Assembly: GCF_026239735.1 (NCBI RefSeq)
Contig: NZ_JAPIVT010000001.1
Span: forward strand, 558,001-622,000
DNA length: 64,000 nucleotides
Source of the DNA: Pedobacter sp. MC2016-05
GTDB lineage: Bacteria > Bacteroidota > Bacteroidia > Sphingobacteriales > Sphingobacteriaceae
Direction: 5' to 3'
The translations under genes and the position numbers were made by a program. The notes below the pieces were generated by a model. It ran no database searches. It was not told the origin of the DNA and saw only the letters and a program-made list of their open reading frames with translations. This document shows, in pieces, positions 54,179-63,871 of the stretch; positions within the stretch are counted from its first letter, which is position 1; each line of letters opens with the position of its first letter.

Positions 54179-55822
54179 ATGATTAAGAATTACATTTTTA
54201 GTGGGCTAAGGGCAAAAGCATTTTTCTGTTTATTATTATCGGCTTTGGGTTTAGGCGTATCTGCTCAAACCCTACCAATTGGAGGGCAAATGCGTGGAAT
54301 TGAAGATTTTATGCGCAGGAAACAATTGTTGGGTATGGATAGTTCCCGCACTTCATATATGTTAAGGCCGTTGCAGCTGGATAACAGTATTTTTGCTAGC
54401 GATAGTATAGGTGATGGAGTTTCTAAGTCAACCTTTAGAAAAGAGCTTTTTCTTTCTTCTAATGGCCAAATTGCAGCATATTTACTTCCAGTTTCTTGGG
54501 TTAATCAATACAATACCAGTCATCCTTTCGGGAGTAACGATGGGTCAATGATTCCTTCCCGTGGGTTCCAAACTCAGCTTTCGACGGGAGTATTTGCTAA
54601 GTTAGGACCATTAAGCATACAACTTCGGCCAGAATTTGTGTATGCGCAGAATAGAGACTACAGAACTTTGAGCGAGTCAGGAAGAAGCTACAATGGATTT
54701 TATAACAGGATTGATTTGCCCGAAAGATATGGTAACGGCAGTTATACCAAAGTAAATTGGGGTCAAAGCAGTGTGCGTTTAACCTTTGATCCAATCTCTT
54801 TTGGTCTTTCTAACGAAAACATCTGGTGGGGACCCGGAATTCATAACTCTTTATTAATGAGTGATAATGCTGCTGGATTCAAGCACCTCACCTTGAATAC
54901 TTCAAGGCCAGCAAAGACACCGATCGGTTCATTTGAAGGTCAGCTGATTGCTGGCAGGCTTGACCCCTCTGGGTATGAATTAAGAGGTGCTGATTATCGT
55001 GCAAAGTCACAAAACTGGCGGTATCTAAATGCTATTATGCTGACCTATCAGCCAAAATGGGTCCCTAATCTTTACCTCGGAGTGGACCGGTCTTTTTATG
55101 TGTACCGTGAGGATATGGAAAGAAGTTTTAAAGGTTATTTTCCTATATTTTCTGCAACACTCAAAAAAGGCATCACTGTCGTAAATGAAACAGAAACCAT
55201 CGTCGAGGAGGGAATAAATCAAGATCAATACATCTCAGCCTATGCGCGCTGGGTACTTCCTGAATCGAAAGCAGAAATTTACTTCCAGTTCGGGCGAAAT
55301 GATTTTTCATATAATTTACGGGATTTAATGCTTGAACCGGAGAGTTCGCGCGCTTATACGGCAGGTTTTCGAAAGTTAGTTTCTCTCCCTAAAAAGGATA
55401 CTTACCTGCAAATCGGGGTAGAGCTGACGCAGATGCAGGGCTCCAATACATATCCGGTTCGTGCCCAGCCAAATTGGTACCTGCACTATGTTGCTGCTGG
55501 TTATACCAATAAAGGAGAAATTATCGGTGCGGCAGTCGGGCCGGAGGGAAACCAGCAGACTTTTGAGTTAAGCTGGGTTCGGGGTCTAAAAAAGATAGGT
55601 CTGCGTTTCGATCACCTGAACCACAATGTAGAGTTGGCCAACGTATCGGATGGTGAAAAGGAATACTGGAGAGATTTCATTTTTGGAGGTCAGTATGACT
55701 GGAACTATAAGAAATTCATATTCAATTCTCAACTAAATTATATATATTCCCGAAACTATCAGTATTTGAATGAAATGACCAATAATTTTTCATTAAGATT
55801 AAGTGCAATTTATAGTTTCTAG
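54179..55822 (+). CDS. wzi: Capsule assembly protein, Wzi family (second copy)
   Basis: A 547-residue paralogue of the preceding protein with the same plan: signal peptide ending at SAQ, then IEDFMRRKQLLGMDSSR (compare IESYYRRKQLSGDDTSG in copy one), the block FDPISFGLSNENIWWGPGIHNSLLMSDNAAGF and WVPNLYLGVDRSFYV. It has an extra segment near residues 325-345 (FSATLKKGITVVNETETIV) absent from copy one, likely an outer loop. Two barrel copies may bind different polymers or different faces of one. The 195 bases that follow contain no clear terminator. Confidence 0.88.
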   Translation: MIKNYIFSGLRAKAFFCLLLSALGLGVSAQTLPIGGQMRGIEDFMRRKQLLGMDSSRTSYMLRPLQLDNSIFASDSIGDGVSKSTFRKELFLSSNGQIAAYLLPVSWVNQYNTSHPFGSNDGSMIPSRGFQTQLSTGVFAKLGPLSIQLRPEFVYAQNRDYRTLSESGRSYNGFYNRIDLPERYGNGSYTKVNWGQSSVRLTFDPISFGLSNENIWWGPGIHNSLLMSDNAAGFKHLTLNTSRPAKTPIGSFEGQLIAGRLDPSGYELRGADYRAKSQNWRYLNAIMLTYQPKWVPNLYLGVDRSFYVYREDMERSFKGYFPIFSATLKKGITVVNETETIVEEGINQDQYISAYARWVLPESKAEIYFQFGRNDFSYNLRDLMLEPESSRAYTAGFRKLVSLPKKDTYLQIGVELTQMQGSNTYPVRAQPNWYLHYVAAGYTNKGEIIGAAVGPEGNQQTFELSWVRGLKKIGLRFDHLNHNVELANVSDGEKEYWRDFIFGGQYDWNYKKFIFNSQLNYIYSRNYQYLNEMTNNFSLRLSAIYSF

Positions 55823-56017
55823 AAATTTATATACGAGATTTTAATTGGATTTTTTTTTAAATTCCGTTTTTGTTGTTAAATATTTGTTACTGCATCGTTA
55901 ATCTTGTGTTTTTATCTGAATTATAGCATAAAGTTGTGTAAAACATATTTATTTTTCCTATTTTAGTGCCAAGTTTAGTTATTGTAATTTATACACTAAC
56001 GACGCGTAATTACGCCT

Positions 56018-56767
56018 ATGCTCGGGCAAAATCATTTAATGATGTTTTCTATATTTAAGAAGAAACCAGAAAAAGTTACAGATCTAAGCTGGCTAGGGGT
56101 TGACATGCATTCGCATTTGCTTCCAGGGATTGACGATGGTGCAAAAAGCGTTGAAGAATCTGTATCATATATTAAAGCTTTACACGATCTTGGTTTGCAT
56201 AAACTAATATGTACCCCTCATATTTTTCAAGAGCTATATCCAAATAGTAATCAAACTATAATGCCAGCACTGCAGTTAGTTAAGAATGCGCTTGTATCTG
56301 CGAATATAACTATTGAACTTGAGGCTGCTGCAGAATATATGGTTGATGATCGCTTCGAAATCAGCGAATCGATGATGTGTCTTCCTGATAACCATCTCCT
56401 GATAGAGATGTCATATCTCAACGAAACTCCTAATATTGAGCAGGTAATTTTTGACCTACAAATTAAAGGTTATAAGATAATTTTGGCGCATCCGGAAAGG
56501 TATAATTTTTATCATCACGCAACTGAGCGTTATACCCGTTTTATGGACATGGGTTGTGTTTTTCAGTTAAATCTACTTTCTATTACCGGTTATTATGGAA
56601 AGCCCGTAAAGACGATGGCTGAGTATTTACTGGCGAAAAATATGTATGACCTTGCTGGTACTGATCTACACCATGATCAACACTTAAAGGCACTTCAAAG
56701 AGCGGTACAGTCGGGACATTTATTTGATCGTCTGGGGGGGTACAATTTTAAAAATCAACAGCTATAA
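56018..56767 (+). CDS. CpsB/YwqE-type PHP-domain tyrosine phosphatase
   Basis: A 249-residue metal-dependent phosphatase of the PHP fold. The metal ligands are visible in GVDMHSHLLPGIDDGAKSVEES, LICTPHIFQ, ILAHPERYNFY and GTDLHHDQH, as in CpsB, the enzyme that dephosphorylates the Tyr tail of Wzc-type kinases. The matching kinase is two genes downstream. The start is uncertain: the first Met is used here, but Met8 or Met9 (MFSIFKKKPEK) would look more usual. A strong promoter lies between this gene and wza, so the phosphatase may be expressed separately. Confidence 0.87.
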   Translation: MLGQNHLMMFSIFKKKPEKVTDLSWLGVDMHSHLLPGIDDGAKSVEESVSYIKALHDLGLHKLICTPHIFQELYPNSNQTIMPALQLVKNALVSANITIELEAAAEYMVDDRFEISESMMCLPDNHLLIEMSYLNETPNIEQVIFDLQIKGYKIILAHPERYNFYHHATERYTRFMDMGCVFQLNLLSITGYYGKPVKTMAEYLLAKNMYDLAGTDLHHDQHLKALQRAVQSGHLFDRLGGYNFKNQQL

Positions 56768-56788
56768 ATAGGAATGAATCCCATTTAC

Positions 56789-56819
56789 TTTGAGTGCCTT
56801 AAAAAAATAACTACTTTTG
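56789..56819 (+). promoter_or_regulatory. Bacteroidota promoter of the wza-wzc operon
   Basis: TTTG (56789-56792), exactly 19 bases, then TACTTTTG (56812-56819) match the full consensus TTTG-N19-TAnnTTTG. Transcription would begin near 56825, about 50 bases before the wza ATG. This is the only complete match I found in the spacers I examined. Confidence 0.72.
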
Positions 56820-56876
56820 CTTTAGTTAGCGCTTAAAATACCTTATGTCCCACCAAACTAAATCAAAATCAGTCAA

Positions 56877-57662
56877 ATGAATAAATCTCTATCCTTTTGC
56901 TTAAAAAGTTTTCTCCTTTTTTATATTGTAGCAGCTTTTTTAGGTTGTTCAGGTGTCAAAAACATCGCTTATTTCCAAAATTTAGGTACAGTTGATTCTC
57001 TAAACAATATTTCATTAGCTAGTTTCAAAGAGCCAACTATACAGGCAGATGATATTTTAGCGATTTCTGTATTTACCATTGATCCTCTTACAGGAATGCA
57101 AATTAATCAACTTGCGACTCAGTCAGTGCAAGATTTGAGTGGAAGTAACGCCGTCAATGGATTTCTCGTTGATAAAAATGGTGAGATCGAACTCTCAATT
57201 ATTGGTAAAGTGAAATTATTAGGTTTAACTACATTCAAAGCTCGCGATCTAATCCGTGAGAAGGCTTCAGTAGATTATAAAAACGCTAATGTTCAGGTTC
57301 GCTTCGCAAACTTTAAGGTTAATGTTATTGGAGAAGTAGTGAAGCCGGCTATTTATATAATTCCAAATGAAAAAGTTACTGTTTTAGATGCCATTGGTCT
57401 AGCAGGAGACCTAACTTTGTACGGTAAAAGGGAAAACGTTTTGGTGATCCGTGAAAAAGATGGTAAAAAGGAATATGCTCGTTTAAATTTATATGATACT
57501 AATATATTCTCAAGTCCTTATTATTATCTAAAACAGAATGATATAGTCTATGTGGAGCCACACAAATCCAAAACTGCCGCTTTAAACGCTCCAACAAGGA
57601 CAAGTATTGGGTTGATCTTGTCAGCAGTTTCCGTTTTGGTATTAGCAATTACTAGATTATAA
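56877..57662 (+). CDS. wza: Wza-type polysaccharide export lipoprotein
   Basis: A 261-residue outer-membrane lipoprotein. The signal ends in the lipobox FLGC with Cys24. A polysaccharide-export domain follows (about 45-135: IQADDILAISVFTIDP, FLVDKNGEIELSIIGKVKLLG), then an SLBB-type domain (VNVIGEVVKPAIYIIPNEKVTVLDAIGLAGDL). A C-terminal helix (IGLILSAVSVLVLAI) probably crosses the outer membrane. It forms the exit channel that docks on Wzc. The stop is 5 bases before the Wzc ATG. Confidence 0.92.
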   Translation: MNKSLSFCLKSFLLFYIVAAFLGCSGVKNIAYFQNLGTVDSLNNISLASFKEPTIQADDILAISVFTIDPLTGMQINQLATQSVQDLSGSNAVNGFLVDKNGEIELSIIGKVKLLGLTTFKARDLIREKASVDYKNANVQVRFANFKVNVIGEVVKPAIYIIPNEKVTVLDAIGLAGDLTLYGKRENVLVIREKDGKKEYARLNLYDTNIFSSPYYYLKQNDIVYVEPHKSKTAALNAPTRTSIGLILSAVSVLVLAITRL

Positions 57663-57667
57663 TAAAT

Positions 57668-60028
57668 ATGGAGAACTTACAACAGTCTCAAGAAGAAGAA
57701 GCAACAATTGATTTTAAGCGTATTTTTAGTCGTTTAGTTGCAGCATGGCCTTGGTTTTTGTTGAGTATTTGTATTACTGTGCCAGTTGCTTGGGTTTATC
57801 TACAATACCAAACGCCTCAATACAATATTCATGCTCGTTTGTTAGTAAATGATGATAAAAAAGGTTCCAGTAGTGGAACAAGTGAAGGTCTAGTAGATTT
57901 AGGTGGTCTTTTGGGAGCAAAAAATTCAATTGATAATGAGGTTGAGGTTTTAAAAACTGGGGATCTTTTGGCCAAAGTAGTCAAAGAAATGAAACTAAAC
58001 ATCAAATATTATAAAAAAGGAAATATACGTGACGTTGAGTTTTATAATCCCCCTTTTAAAATAACTTTTTTAAAGGAGGCGGATACACTTAAAGCAACTA
58101 ACTTCACATTAGTTCAACTTAAAAATGGCAAGTTATCGTTGAAAACTGATTTTTTGGATACATTGGTTTCATATAATACTCCGGTCTATGTTAGGAACCT
58201 TGGGGTTTTTAAGATTTATAGTAATGGACGCGCGTTAGAAAAAGATGCAGAGTACTGCTTTTCTGTTAGAACTATCGACTCAGAAGTAGCTAGCTTGAAA
58301 AGTAACATAATGGTTGCTGCAACAAACAAGCAGGTTACGATTATTGACTTAAGCATGAAACATGCAATCCCACAGAAAGGTGAGGACATAATTAACAAAT
58401 TAATAGAAAAATATATTCAAGGAAATATTGAAGATAAAAACATAATTGCAGATAGCACTATCAAATTTATCAAAAACAGATTAGCTTACATAGGCGGGGA
58501 ATTGGGTGGTTTAGAAGGTAACATCCAAGGGTTTAAAGAAAGAAACAATTTGGTAGAAATGAGCGAGCAGAGCAAACTATTAGTTCAAAATACAGCTCAA
58601 TATATTAATGAAATTTCACAAGTTGAGACCCAGTTAGATATTGTACGTAGTTTAAAAGAATATCTGACAGACGATAGTAGAAACAAAAGGGTACTGCCAA
58701 GTTCTACTTTATTAACCGATGCGGTTTTTAATGGGTTGATAGAACGCTATAATATGTTATTGTTAGAGCGAGATAAAAAATTGATTAGTTTAACCGAGAC
58801 AAATCCTCAGATTGTAAGTTTAGATCAGCAAATTATGGCTTTGCGAATAGATTTACTATCCAACCTCGAAAATATTCAAAGAAATTTAGGGATTAGTAGG
58901 AATGGTTTGCGTAAGCAAATGAATACAGTTGAAGGTGATATGCAACAGGTACCGAAAGTGGAGCGTAACTACTTGGATTTGGCTAGGCAACAGCAGATAA
59001 AACAACAGCTGTACCTATATTTGATGCAAAAGAATGAAGAAACAGAAATTTCTAAAACAGCTAATCTCTCAAACGCAAAAATTATAGATTCTCCTAAGTC
59101 AGAAATTTATCCTTTTAGCCCAAAAAAAGGTATAATTATGTTAGTAGGAGGTATTATCGGGCTTTTTATACCTGCTGTTATTTTATACCTGAAAGAATTA
59201 TTAAATAATAGGGTCGAAACTAAGGAAGATATATCTAAGATCACTGACGTACCTATTATTGGAGAAATTAGTCATAATCAACAAGGCGATAATTTAATTA
59301 TTGCAGCTAATTCTAGATCTCCAATTGCCGAACAGTTTAGAGCTATGCGAACAAATCTAACATTTCTCTTAAAGGAAAGCGGTAGTAGAGTGCTGTTGGT
59401 TACTTCCAGCATGAGTGGTGAAGGTAAATCATTTGTAGCAATCAATCTTGCTAACGTGTTAGCAATCTCGAATAAAAAGGTATTATTGATGGAGTTGGAT
59501 TTGAGAAAACCTGGTTTATCAATCAAATTAGGTGTGCTCAACGATATCGGATTTACGAATTATATTATCAACGATACGTTAACCGCTGAGGAAATAGTAA
59601 AGCCTTTAGAGGTTCATAAAAATCTATTTTTAGTGAGTTCGGGACCAATACCGCCTAATCCGGCTGAAATGTTATTAAGTGAACGCACTTCAGAATTAAT
59701 GGAAGAGTTTAAAAAGGATTACGATTATATTATCATTGATGCGCCTCCCATTGGTTTAGTTACTGATGCCCAATTACTTGCGGACCATGCTAATTTAACA
59801 CTATACTTAGTTAGACAAAAATACACATTTAAGGATCAATTAAACATCGTTCAAAATCTTCATAAAAATAAAAAAATGAGTAAAATGGGTATTGTTGTAA
59901 ATGACATACAGGCTTCTGCTGGATATGGCTACGGTTATGGTTATGGTTACGGTTATGGTTACGGAGTATATGGAAGTAGTGATAGTAAAGTAAAAAAATC
60001 TCTCATAGATAGGCTTTTAAATAAATAG
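57668..60028 (+). CDS. wzc: Wzc-type tyrosine autokinase and polysaccharide co-polymerase
   Basis: A 786-residue inner-membrane protein. A Wzz domain with helices at about 33-52 and 492-512 encloses a periplasmic coiled-coil domain. A BY-kinase domain follows, with Walker A SSMSGEGKSF (about 580-589), Walker A' LLMELDLRKP (about 606-615) and Walker B YIIIDAPPIG (about 689). The tail is remarkable: residues 752-765 are seven Gly-Tyr pairs, followed by GVYG and a basic end, giving eight Tyr as the phosphorylation cluster. The kinase cycles with the CpsB-like phosphatase upstream to drive polymer export through Wza. The flippase gene comes 36 bases later. Confidence 0.93.
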   Translation: MENLQQSQEEEATIDFKRIFSRLVAAWPWFLLSICITVPVAWVYLQYQTPQYNIHARLLVNDDKKGSSSGTSEGLVDLGGLLGAKNSIDNEVEVLKTGDLLAKVVKEMKLNIKYYKKGNIRDVEFYNPPFKITFLKEADTLKATNFTLVQLKNGKLSLKTDFLDTLVSYNTPVYVRNLGVFKIYSNGRALEKDAEYCFSVRTIDSEVASLKSNIMVAATNKQVTIIDLSMKHAIPQKGEDIINKLIEKYIQGNIEDKNIIADSTIKFIKNRLAYIGGELGGLEGNIQGFKERNNLVEMSEQSKLLVQNTAQYINEISQVETQLDIVRSLKEYLTDDSRNKRVLPSSTLLTDAVFNGLIERYNMLLLERDKKLISLTETNPQIVSLDQQIMALRIDLLSNLENIQRNLGISRNGLRKQMNTVEGDMQQVPKVERNYLDLARQQQIKQQLYLYLMQKNEETEISKTANLSNAKIIDSPKSEIYPFSPKKGIIMLVGGIIGLFIPAVILYLKELLNNRVETKEDISKITDVPIIGEISHNQQGDNLIIAANSRSPIAEQFRAMRTNLTFLLKESGSRVLLVTSSMSGEGKSFVAINLANVLAISNKKVLLMELDLRKPGLSIKLGVLNDIGFTNYIINDTLTAEEIVKPLEVHKNLFLVSSGPIPPNPAEMLLSERTSELMEEFKKDYDYIIIDAPPIGLVTDAQLLADHANLTLYLVRQKYTFKDQLNIVQNLHKNKKMSKMGIVVNDIQASAGYGYGYGYGYGYGYGVYGSSDSKVKKSLIDRLLNK
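59921..59962 (+). repeat. Hexanucleotide repeat encoding the Gly-Tyr tail of Wzc
   Basis: Seven imperfect copies of GG(T/A/C)TA(T/C) encode (Gly-Tyr)7. As the unit is two codons, slippage would add or remove Tyr residues without breaking the frame. Confidence 0.85.
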
Positions 60029-60064
60029 TCAGTTATGGCTTCTAGATACATCAATTGCTAAATA

Positions 60065-61585
60065 ATGGGTAATAATAAGCTTTCTGTTAGGCGTAATATA
60101 ATTTCCAATATTATCCTATTTTTATTAAATAGTGTAATCGGCATCTGGATGCCTCCATTTTTAATTGCTAGGTTAGGCGTAGGTGCTTATGGATTAATAC
60201 CCTTAGCAACTTCATTAATCGGATATGTTTCAATAATAACAGTCGCTATCAACGGATCATTATCGCGGTTTCTATCTATTGATGTAAACAGTAAAGACTA
60301 TGAGCAGGCAAATCGAACTTTTAATACAGCATCAACATCTTTAGGGTTAATGTTCTTAGTCCTACTGCCAATTGTAGTTATGTTTTCATTACAAGTCTCC
60401 AGATTTATCTCGGTTCCATCAGAATTAGGGTATGGTGTAAATATATTGTTTTTATGTGCTGGTGCCTCATTCACTTTATCATCGTTCTCGTCAATTTTTA
60501 ATACATCAGGATATATCGCTAATCGTTTAGACCTGGTAAATAGGGTTTCAGTTATTAGTACTTATGTCAGGGTTGCTTTGGTTCTTATCATATTTCTATT
60601 AATAAATGTTAGCCTTGAAGGTTATGGTATATCATTATTAGTCGCTAGCATAACGTCAAGCTGTTATAGTTACTATATTTTCAAAAAATATACTCCTTTT
60701 ATTAAGATTGACATCAAATTATTCGATATCAAAATACTTAAAAGCCTAATGTCAATGGGCTGGTGGTTGATGATAATTCAACTTGGAAGTATCCTTTTTC
60801 TTCAGATAGACCTAATAGTAATAAATAAATTATTGGGGGCTGATTCCGCTGGTAAGTATAGTGTATTATTGCAGTGGAGTAATATGATCCGTATGTTATC
60901 ACTGATGTTATCGGGAGCATTGGGTCCATTAATACTTAACCTATATGCCAAAAAGCATACAGATCAAATGATTAAGCTTACCAAATTATCAAATAAACTT
61001 CTCACCTTATTCATTACATGTATTGTGCTTACCCTCTGCATATTTTCTAAATACCTGCTTAATTTGTGGGTTGGCCCAGAGTTTTCAAATATGAGTTATT
61101 TATTTATTCTAATGCTTTTACCCCTTCCACTCAATTTGGGAGTATTACCACTCTTTCTTTTGAACCGGGCATATAATAGAGTACGCCTGCCTGGGATTGT
61201 GACATGTTGTATGGGAGTTGCGAATTTCCTAATTGCTTTGTTCTTTGTTAAATATACTAATTTAGGGATGTATGGAGTTGCAGCTGCCAGCGGCATTGTC
61301 TTAACTCTGAAAAACTTTATCTTCATGCCTATTTATACTGCAAAGACGATTGGTATAAAATATACTTCTTTTTATGGTGCCTCTATTAGTTCTTTTCTAC
61401 TTGTAATGCTAGGAGCAATTATTGGATTTGCGTATTGGACTTATTTTGATGCATTTACTTGGGTTTCATTGATTTTTAATGGAGCAATAATATTTTCAAT
61501 ATTCGTCGGGGTCTCTTATCTTTTGTTAATAAAAGACGAAAGAAAAATCTTATTTGATACAATAATAAATAGAAAACAAAAATGA
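60065..61585 (+). CDS. wzx: Polysaccharide flippase (Wzx-like)
   Basis: A 506-residue membrane protein with about fourteen helices and the PST-family N-terminus ISNIILFLLNSVIGIWMPPFLIARLG followed by AYGLIPLATSLIGYVSII. It is the third flippase in the window and the one linked to the Wza/Wzc pair, whose operon it continues after 36 bases. Its end overlaps the next gene by 4 bases. The repeat unit it carries probably includes the pyruvyl- and acyl-decorated sugars made by the genes that follow. Confidence 0.87.
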   Translation: MGNNKLSVRRNIISNIILFLLNSVIGIWMPPFLIARLGVGAYGLIPLATSLIGYVSIITVAINGSLSRFLSIDVNSKDYEQANRTFNTASTSLGLMFLVLLPIVVMFSLQVSRFISVPSELGYGVNILFLCAGASFTLSSFSSIFNTSGYIANRLDLVNRVSVISTYVRVALVLIIFLLINVSLEGYGISLLVASITSSCYSYYIFKKYTPFIKIDIKLFDIKILKSLMSMGWWLMIIQLGSILFLQIDLIVINKLLGADSAGKYSVLLQWSNMIRMLSLMLSGALGPLILNLYAKKHTDQMIKLTKLSNKLLTLFITCIVLTLCIFSKYLLNLWVGPEFSNMSYLFILMLLPLPLNLGVLPLFLLNRAYNRVRLPGIVTCCMGVANFLIALFFVKYTNLGMYGVAAASGIVLTLKNFIFMPIYTAKTIGIKYTSFYGASISSFLLVMLGAIIGFAYWTYFDAFTWVSLIFNGAIIFSIFVGVSYLLLIKDERKILFDTIINRKQK

Positions 61586-62727
61586 TGAACGTTATTTTCT
61601 ATAATCCCACCACTCAATATGAAAATACGGGAGACCTTCTAATAAATAAATCACTCGTCAATCTTTTGAGGAGGCATGGTCAATTAATTGTCAATGATAA
61701 TAATAAGCCTGCATGGTTTCTCCAGCAACTTTTAAATGAGAGTGATGCTAAATTTTCAGAGAAGTCTAAGGGAGATGGATTGAATTTTCTTGCAAAGGTT
61801 TTACTTAAAAATGTTTTTAGAACGAGTAAGGAGAAAAGAAAGTATTATGTTGTTTTTGTTCCTGGCCATTTTGCTCGTAAGGGGATTAGAAATGCAGCTG
61901 GTCCCGTAAAAATGTTATTAAAAATGATCTTGTTAAGATCGCTGGGTTGCAAATTTATACGGGTCGGTTTTTCAATTGGTGATTATGATATACCTAATGC
62001 ATTCGTAGAGTCTTTAATCACAAGATGCTATACTACATACGCCGTTAGGGATCAACAATCTATTCTAAAGGCAAAATCATATTTTTTCAAGACACCGGAG
62101 TACTTCCCAGATTTGGCATGGGCTTATGACCATTCCTCTATAGGAACTACGATAGAAACTAAAAACCAAAATCAATTAAAATATGCTATATTTAGTTTTC
62201 GAGCAAACGGTATAGGACTTAACTTTGAAACGGAATTCTATTCAGAATTAATAAGTCATTTATCTTCCCTACTAAAACACCAACTATTTAGAAATTACCG
62301 GATCATTTTTGCTTACCAAGTGGATGCAGATAGAATTGCTAATCGTAAACTCGCCGATGAATTATCAAATATGTATTCTAATGTAGAATTTCACAATGAA
62401 AAACTGGGCCTTGACACGGCGTATGACCTATATGGGAATGCCGATTTTGTAATTACAAATAGGTTACATGTATTATTACTGGCAATGAAAGCAAATACCT
62501 TATCTTTTGCTTTAATTAACGAACACATTAATGCGAAGATTTTCAATATATTGAAAGACAATAATCTCGTCAAAATGGTTTTGAATATTAAGGGCATTAC
62601 TTCGGAAAACCATGATAATATCCAATCTTGCCTATTAAAAACTGATGAAATATTGGAGGAAATCCAGATATCGATGGATCGAAACAAGGAAGAAATTGAG
62701 AGGAAGATAAATATGATCTTTGAATAA
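61582..62727 (+). CDS. Polysaccharide pyruvyl transferase family protein
   Basis: A 381-residue protein of the CsaB/PF04230 family. The N-terminus NVIFYNPTTQYENTGDLLINKSLVNLL holds the family Gly-Asp motif, the middle has FIRVGFSIGDYD and TYAVRDQQS, and near the C-terminus is YGNADFVITNRLHVLLLAMKA, the conserved R-x-H region. Members transfer pyruvate from phosphoenolpyruvate to a sugar as a ketal, which adds negative charge, though some family members are not pyruvyl transferases. It overlaps the flippase by 4 bases (ATGA) and precedes the glycosyltransferase by 1 base. Confidence 0.85.
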   Translation: MMNVIFYNPTTQYENTGDLLINKSLVNLLRRHGQLIVNDNNKPAWFLQQLLNESDAKFSEKSKGDGLNFLAKVLLKNVFRTSKEKRKYYVVFVPGHFARKGIRNAAGPVKMLLKMILLRSLGCKFIRVGFSIGDYDIPNAFVESLITRCYTTYAVRDQQSILKAKSYFFKTPEYFPDLAWAYDHSSIGTTIETKNQNQLKYAIFSFRANGIGLNFETEFYSELISHLSSLLKHQLFRNYRIIFAYQVDADRIANRKLADELSNMYSNVEFHNEKLGLDTAYDLYGNADFVITNRLHVLLLAMKANTLSFALINEHINAKIFNILKDNNLVKMVLNIKGITSENHDNIQSCLLKTDEILEEIQISMDRNKEEIERKINMIFE

Positions 62728-62728
62728 T

Positions 62729-63871
62729 ATGAGCCCAGCAATAGTAATAGTAACCTATAATAGGCCTGAATCACTTATCAGAATCTTAGAAAGTATTGAG
62801 AATGCATTCTACGAAATCGATAGTATACCGTTGATAATAAGCATTGATCATCAGGATTCTTCACTTCATCAAGATGTGATCCAAATTGCAGAATCCTTTC
62901 ACTGGGCATATGGTGACAAGAAAGTGATACAACATAGTTCAAATATAGGACTGAGAAATCATGTCCTATATTGCGGATCTTTAACTGAAAAATATAAAGC
63001 AATTATTTTGTTAGAAGACGATGTTGTACTTAGCAAGTATTATTACAGTTATGCACGTCAGGCGCTTGGTTTTTATGAATATGACGAAAACATCGCTGGG
63101 ATATCCCTATATAATCATTTGATCAACGTCAACTGTAACAGACCTTTTTATCCCGACTGTGGTGATGGTGATATTTATTTGTTACAATTCGCGCAATCAT
63201 GGGGCCAATGTTGGACTGAAAGTATGTGGGGTGGTTTTTACAATTGGTATACAAATAACTTAGAATTTGAGAGCAATGCTAATTTTCCGGCGTTTGTTTA
63301 TAACTGGCCGCAAACCTCTTGGTTAAAGTATTTTGTGAAATATCTGGTTGAATTTAATAAATTTTTTGTTTACCCATCAATTTCATTATCGACAAATTTT
63401 AATGATGCTGGCACTCATATCAAAGTAAAGAATACGTTATTCCAGGTTCCATTAGAAACTGGAAATAAAAAATACAGATTCTTAGATTCTGAAAATCAAG
63501 CTACAAAGTATGATGTTTTTTTTGAACGTATTAATTTAGACTTAGGCTTACCGAACAATGATGTATGTATAGATATTTATGGGTTAAAGCCAATTACTCC
63601 AAATCAAAGATATTTGCTAACAAGTAAGGAGTATCCTTTCTATTTGCTGCGTAGCTTCGGCCTATATATGAGGCCACATGAATTAAATATCACTTTTAAG
63701 GTAAAAGGACGAAATATTTTCTTGTATGATACTTCGAAGGTGATAGATCATCCCAAAAAAGTAAAAAAAGATAAAAATATAGAGCTTCTCTATGATAATA
63801 GAGTATTAGGGATAAATAGGGTTAAGAGACTCTTGCTAACTATGATTGCAAATAAAATTTTTAAAAGATGA
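62729..63871 (+). CDS. GnT-I-like glycosyltransferase
   Basis: A 380-residue GT-A enzyme. IVIVTYNRPESLIRILESI opens the fold, IISIDHQDSS follows, and AIILLEDDVVLSKYYYSYARQAL carries the EDD metal site typical of GnT-I/GT13-like bacterial proteins. YLLQFAQSWGQCWTESMWGGF and WPQTSWLKYFVKYLVE are likely acceptor-side blocks, and SLSTNFNDAGTH another conserved part. The ATG follows the preceding stop by 1 base; an upstream TTG would overlap it. Donor sugar unknown. Confidence 0.8.
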   Translation: MSPAIVIVTYNRPESLIRILESIENAFYEIDSIPLIISIDHQDSSLHQDVIQIAESFHWAYGDKKVIQHSSNIGLRNHVLYCGSLTEKYKAIILLEDDVVLSKYYYSYARQALGFYEYDENIAGISLYNHLINVNCNRPFYPDCGDGDIYLLQFAQSWGQCWTESMWGGFYNWYTNNLEFESNANFPAFVYNWPQTSWLKYFVKYLVEFNKFFVYPSISLSTNFNDAGTHIKVKNTLFQVPLETGNKKYRFLDSENQATKYDVFFERINLDLGLPNNDVCIDIYGLKPITPNQRYLLTSKEYPFYLLRSFGLYMRPHELNITFKVKGRNIFLYDTSKVIDHPKKVKKDKNIELLYDNRVLGINRVKRLLLTMIANKIFKR

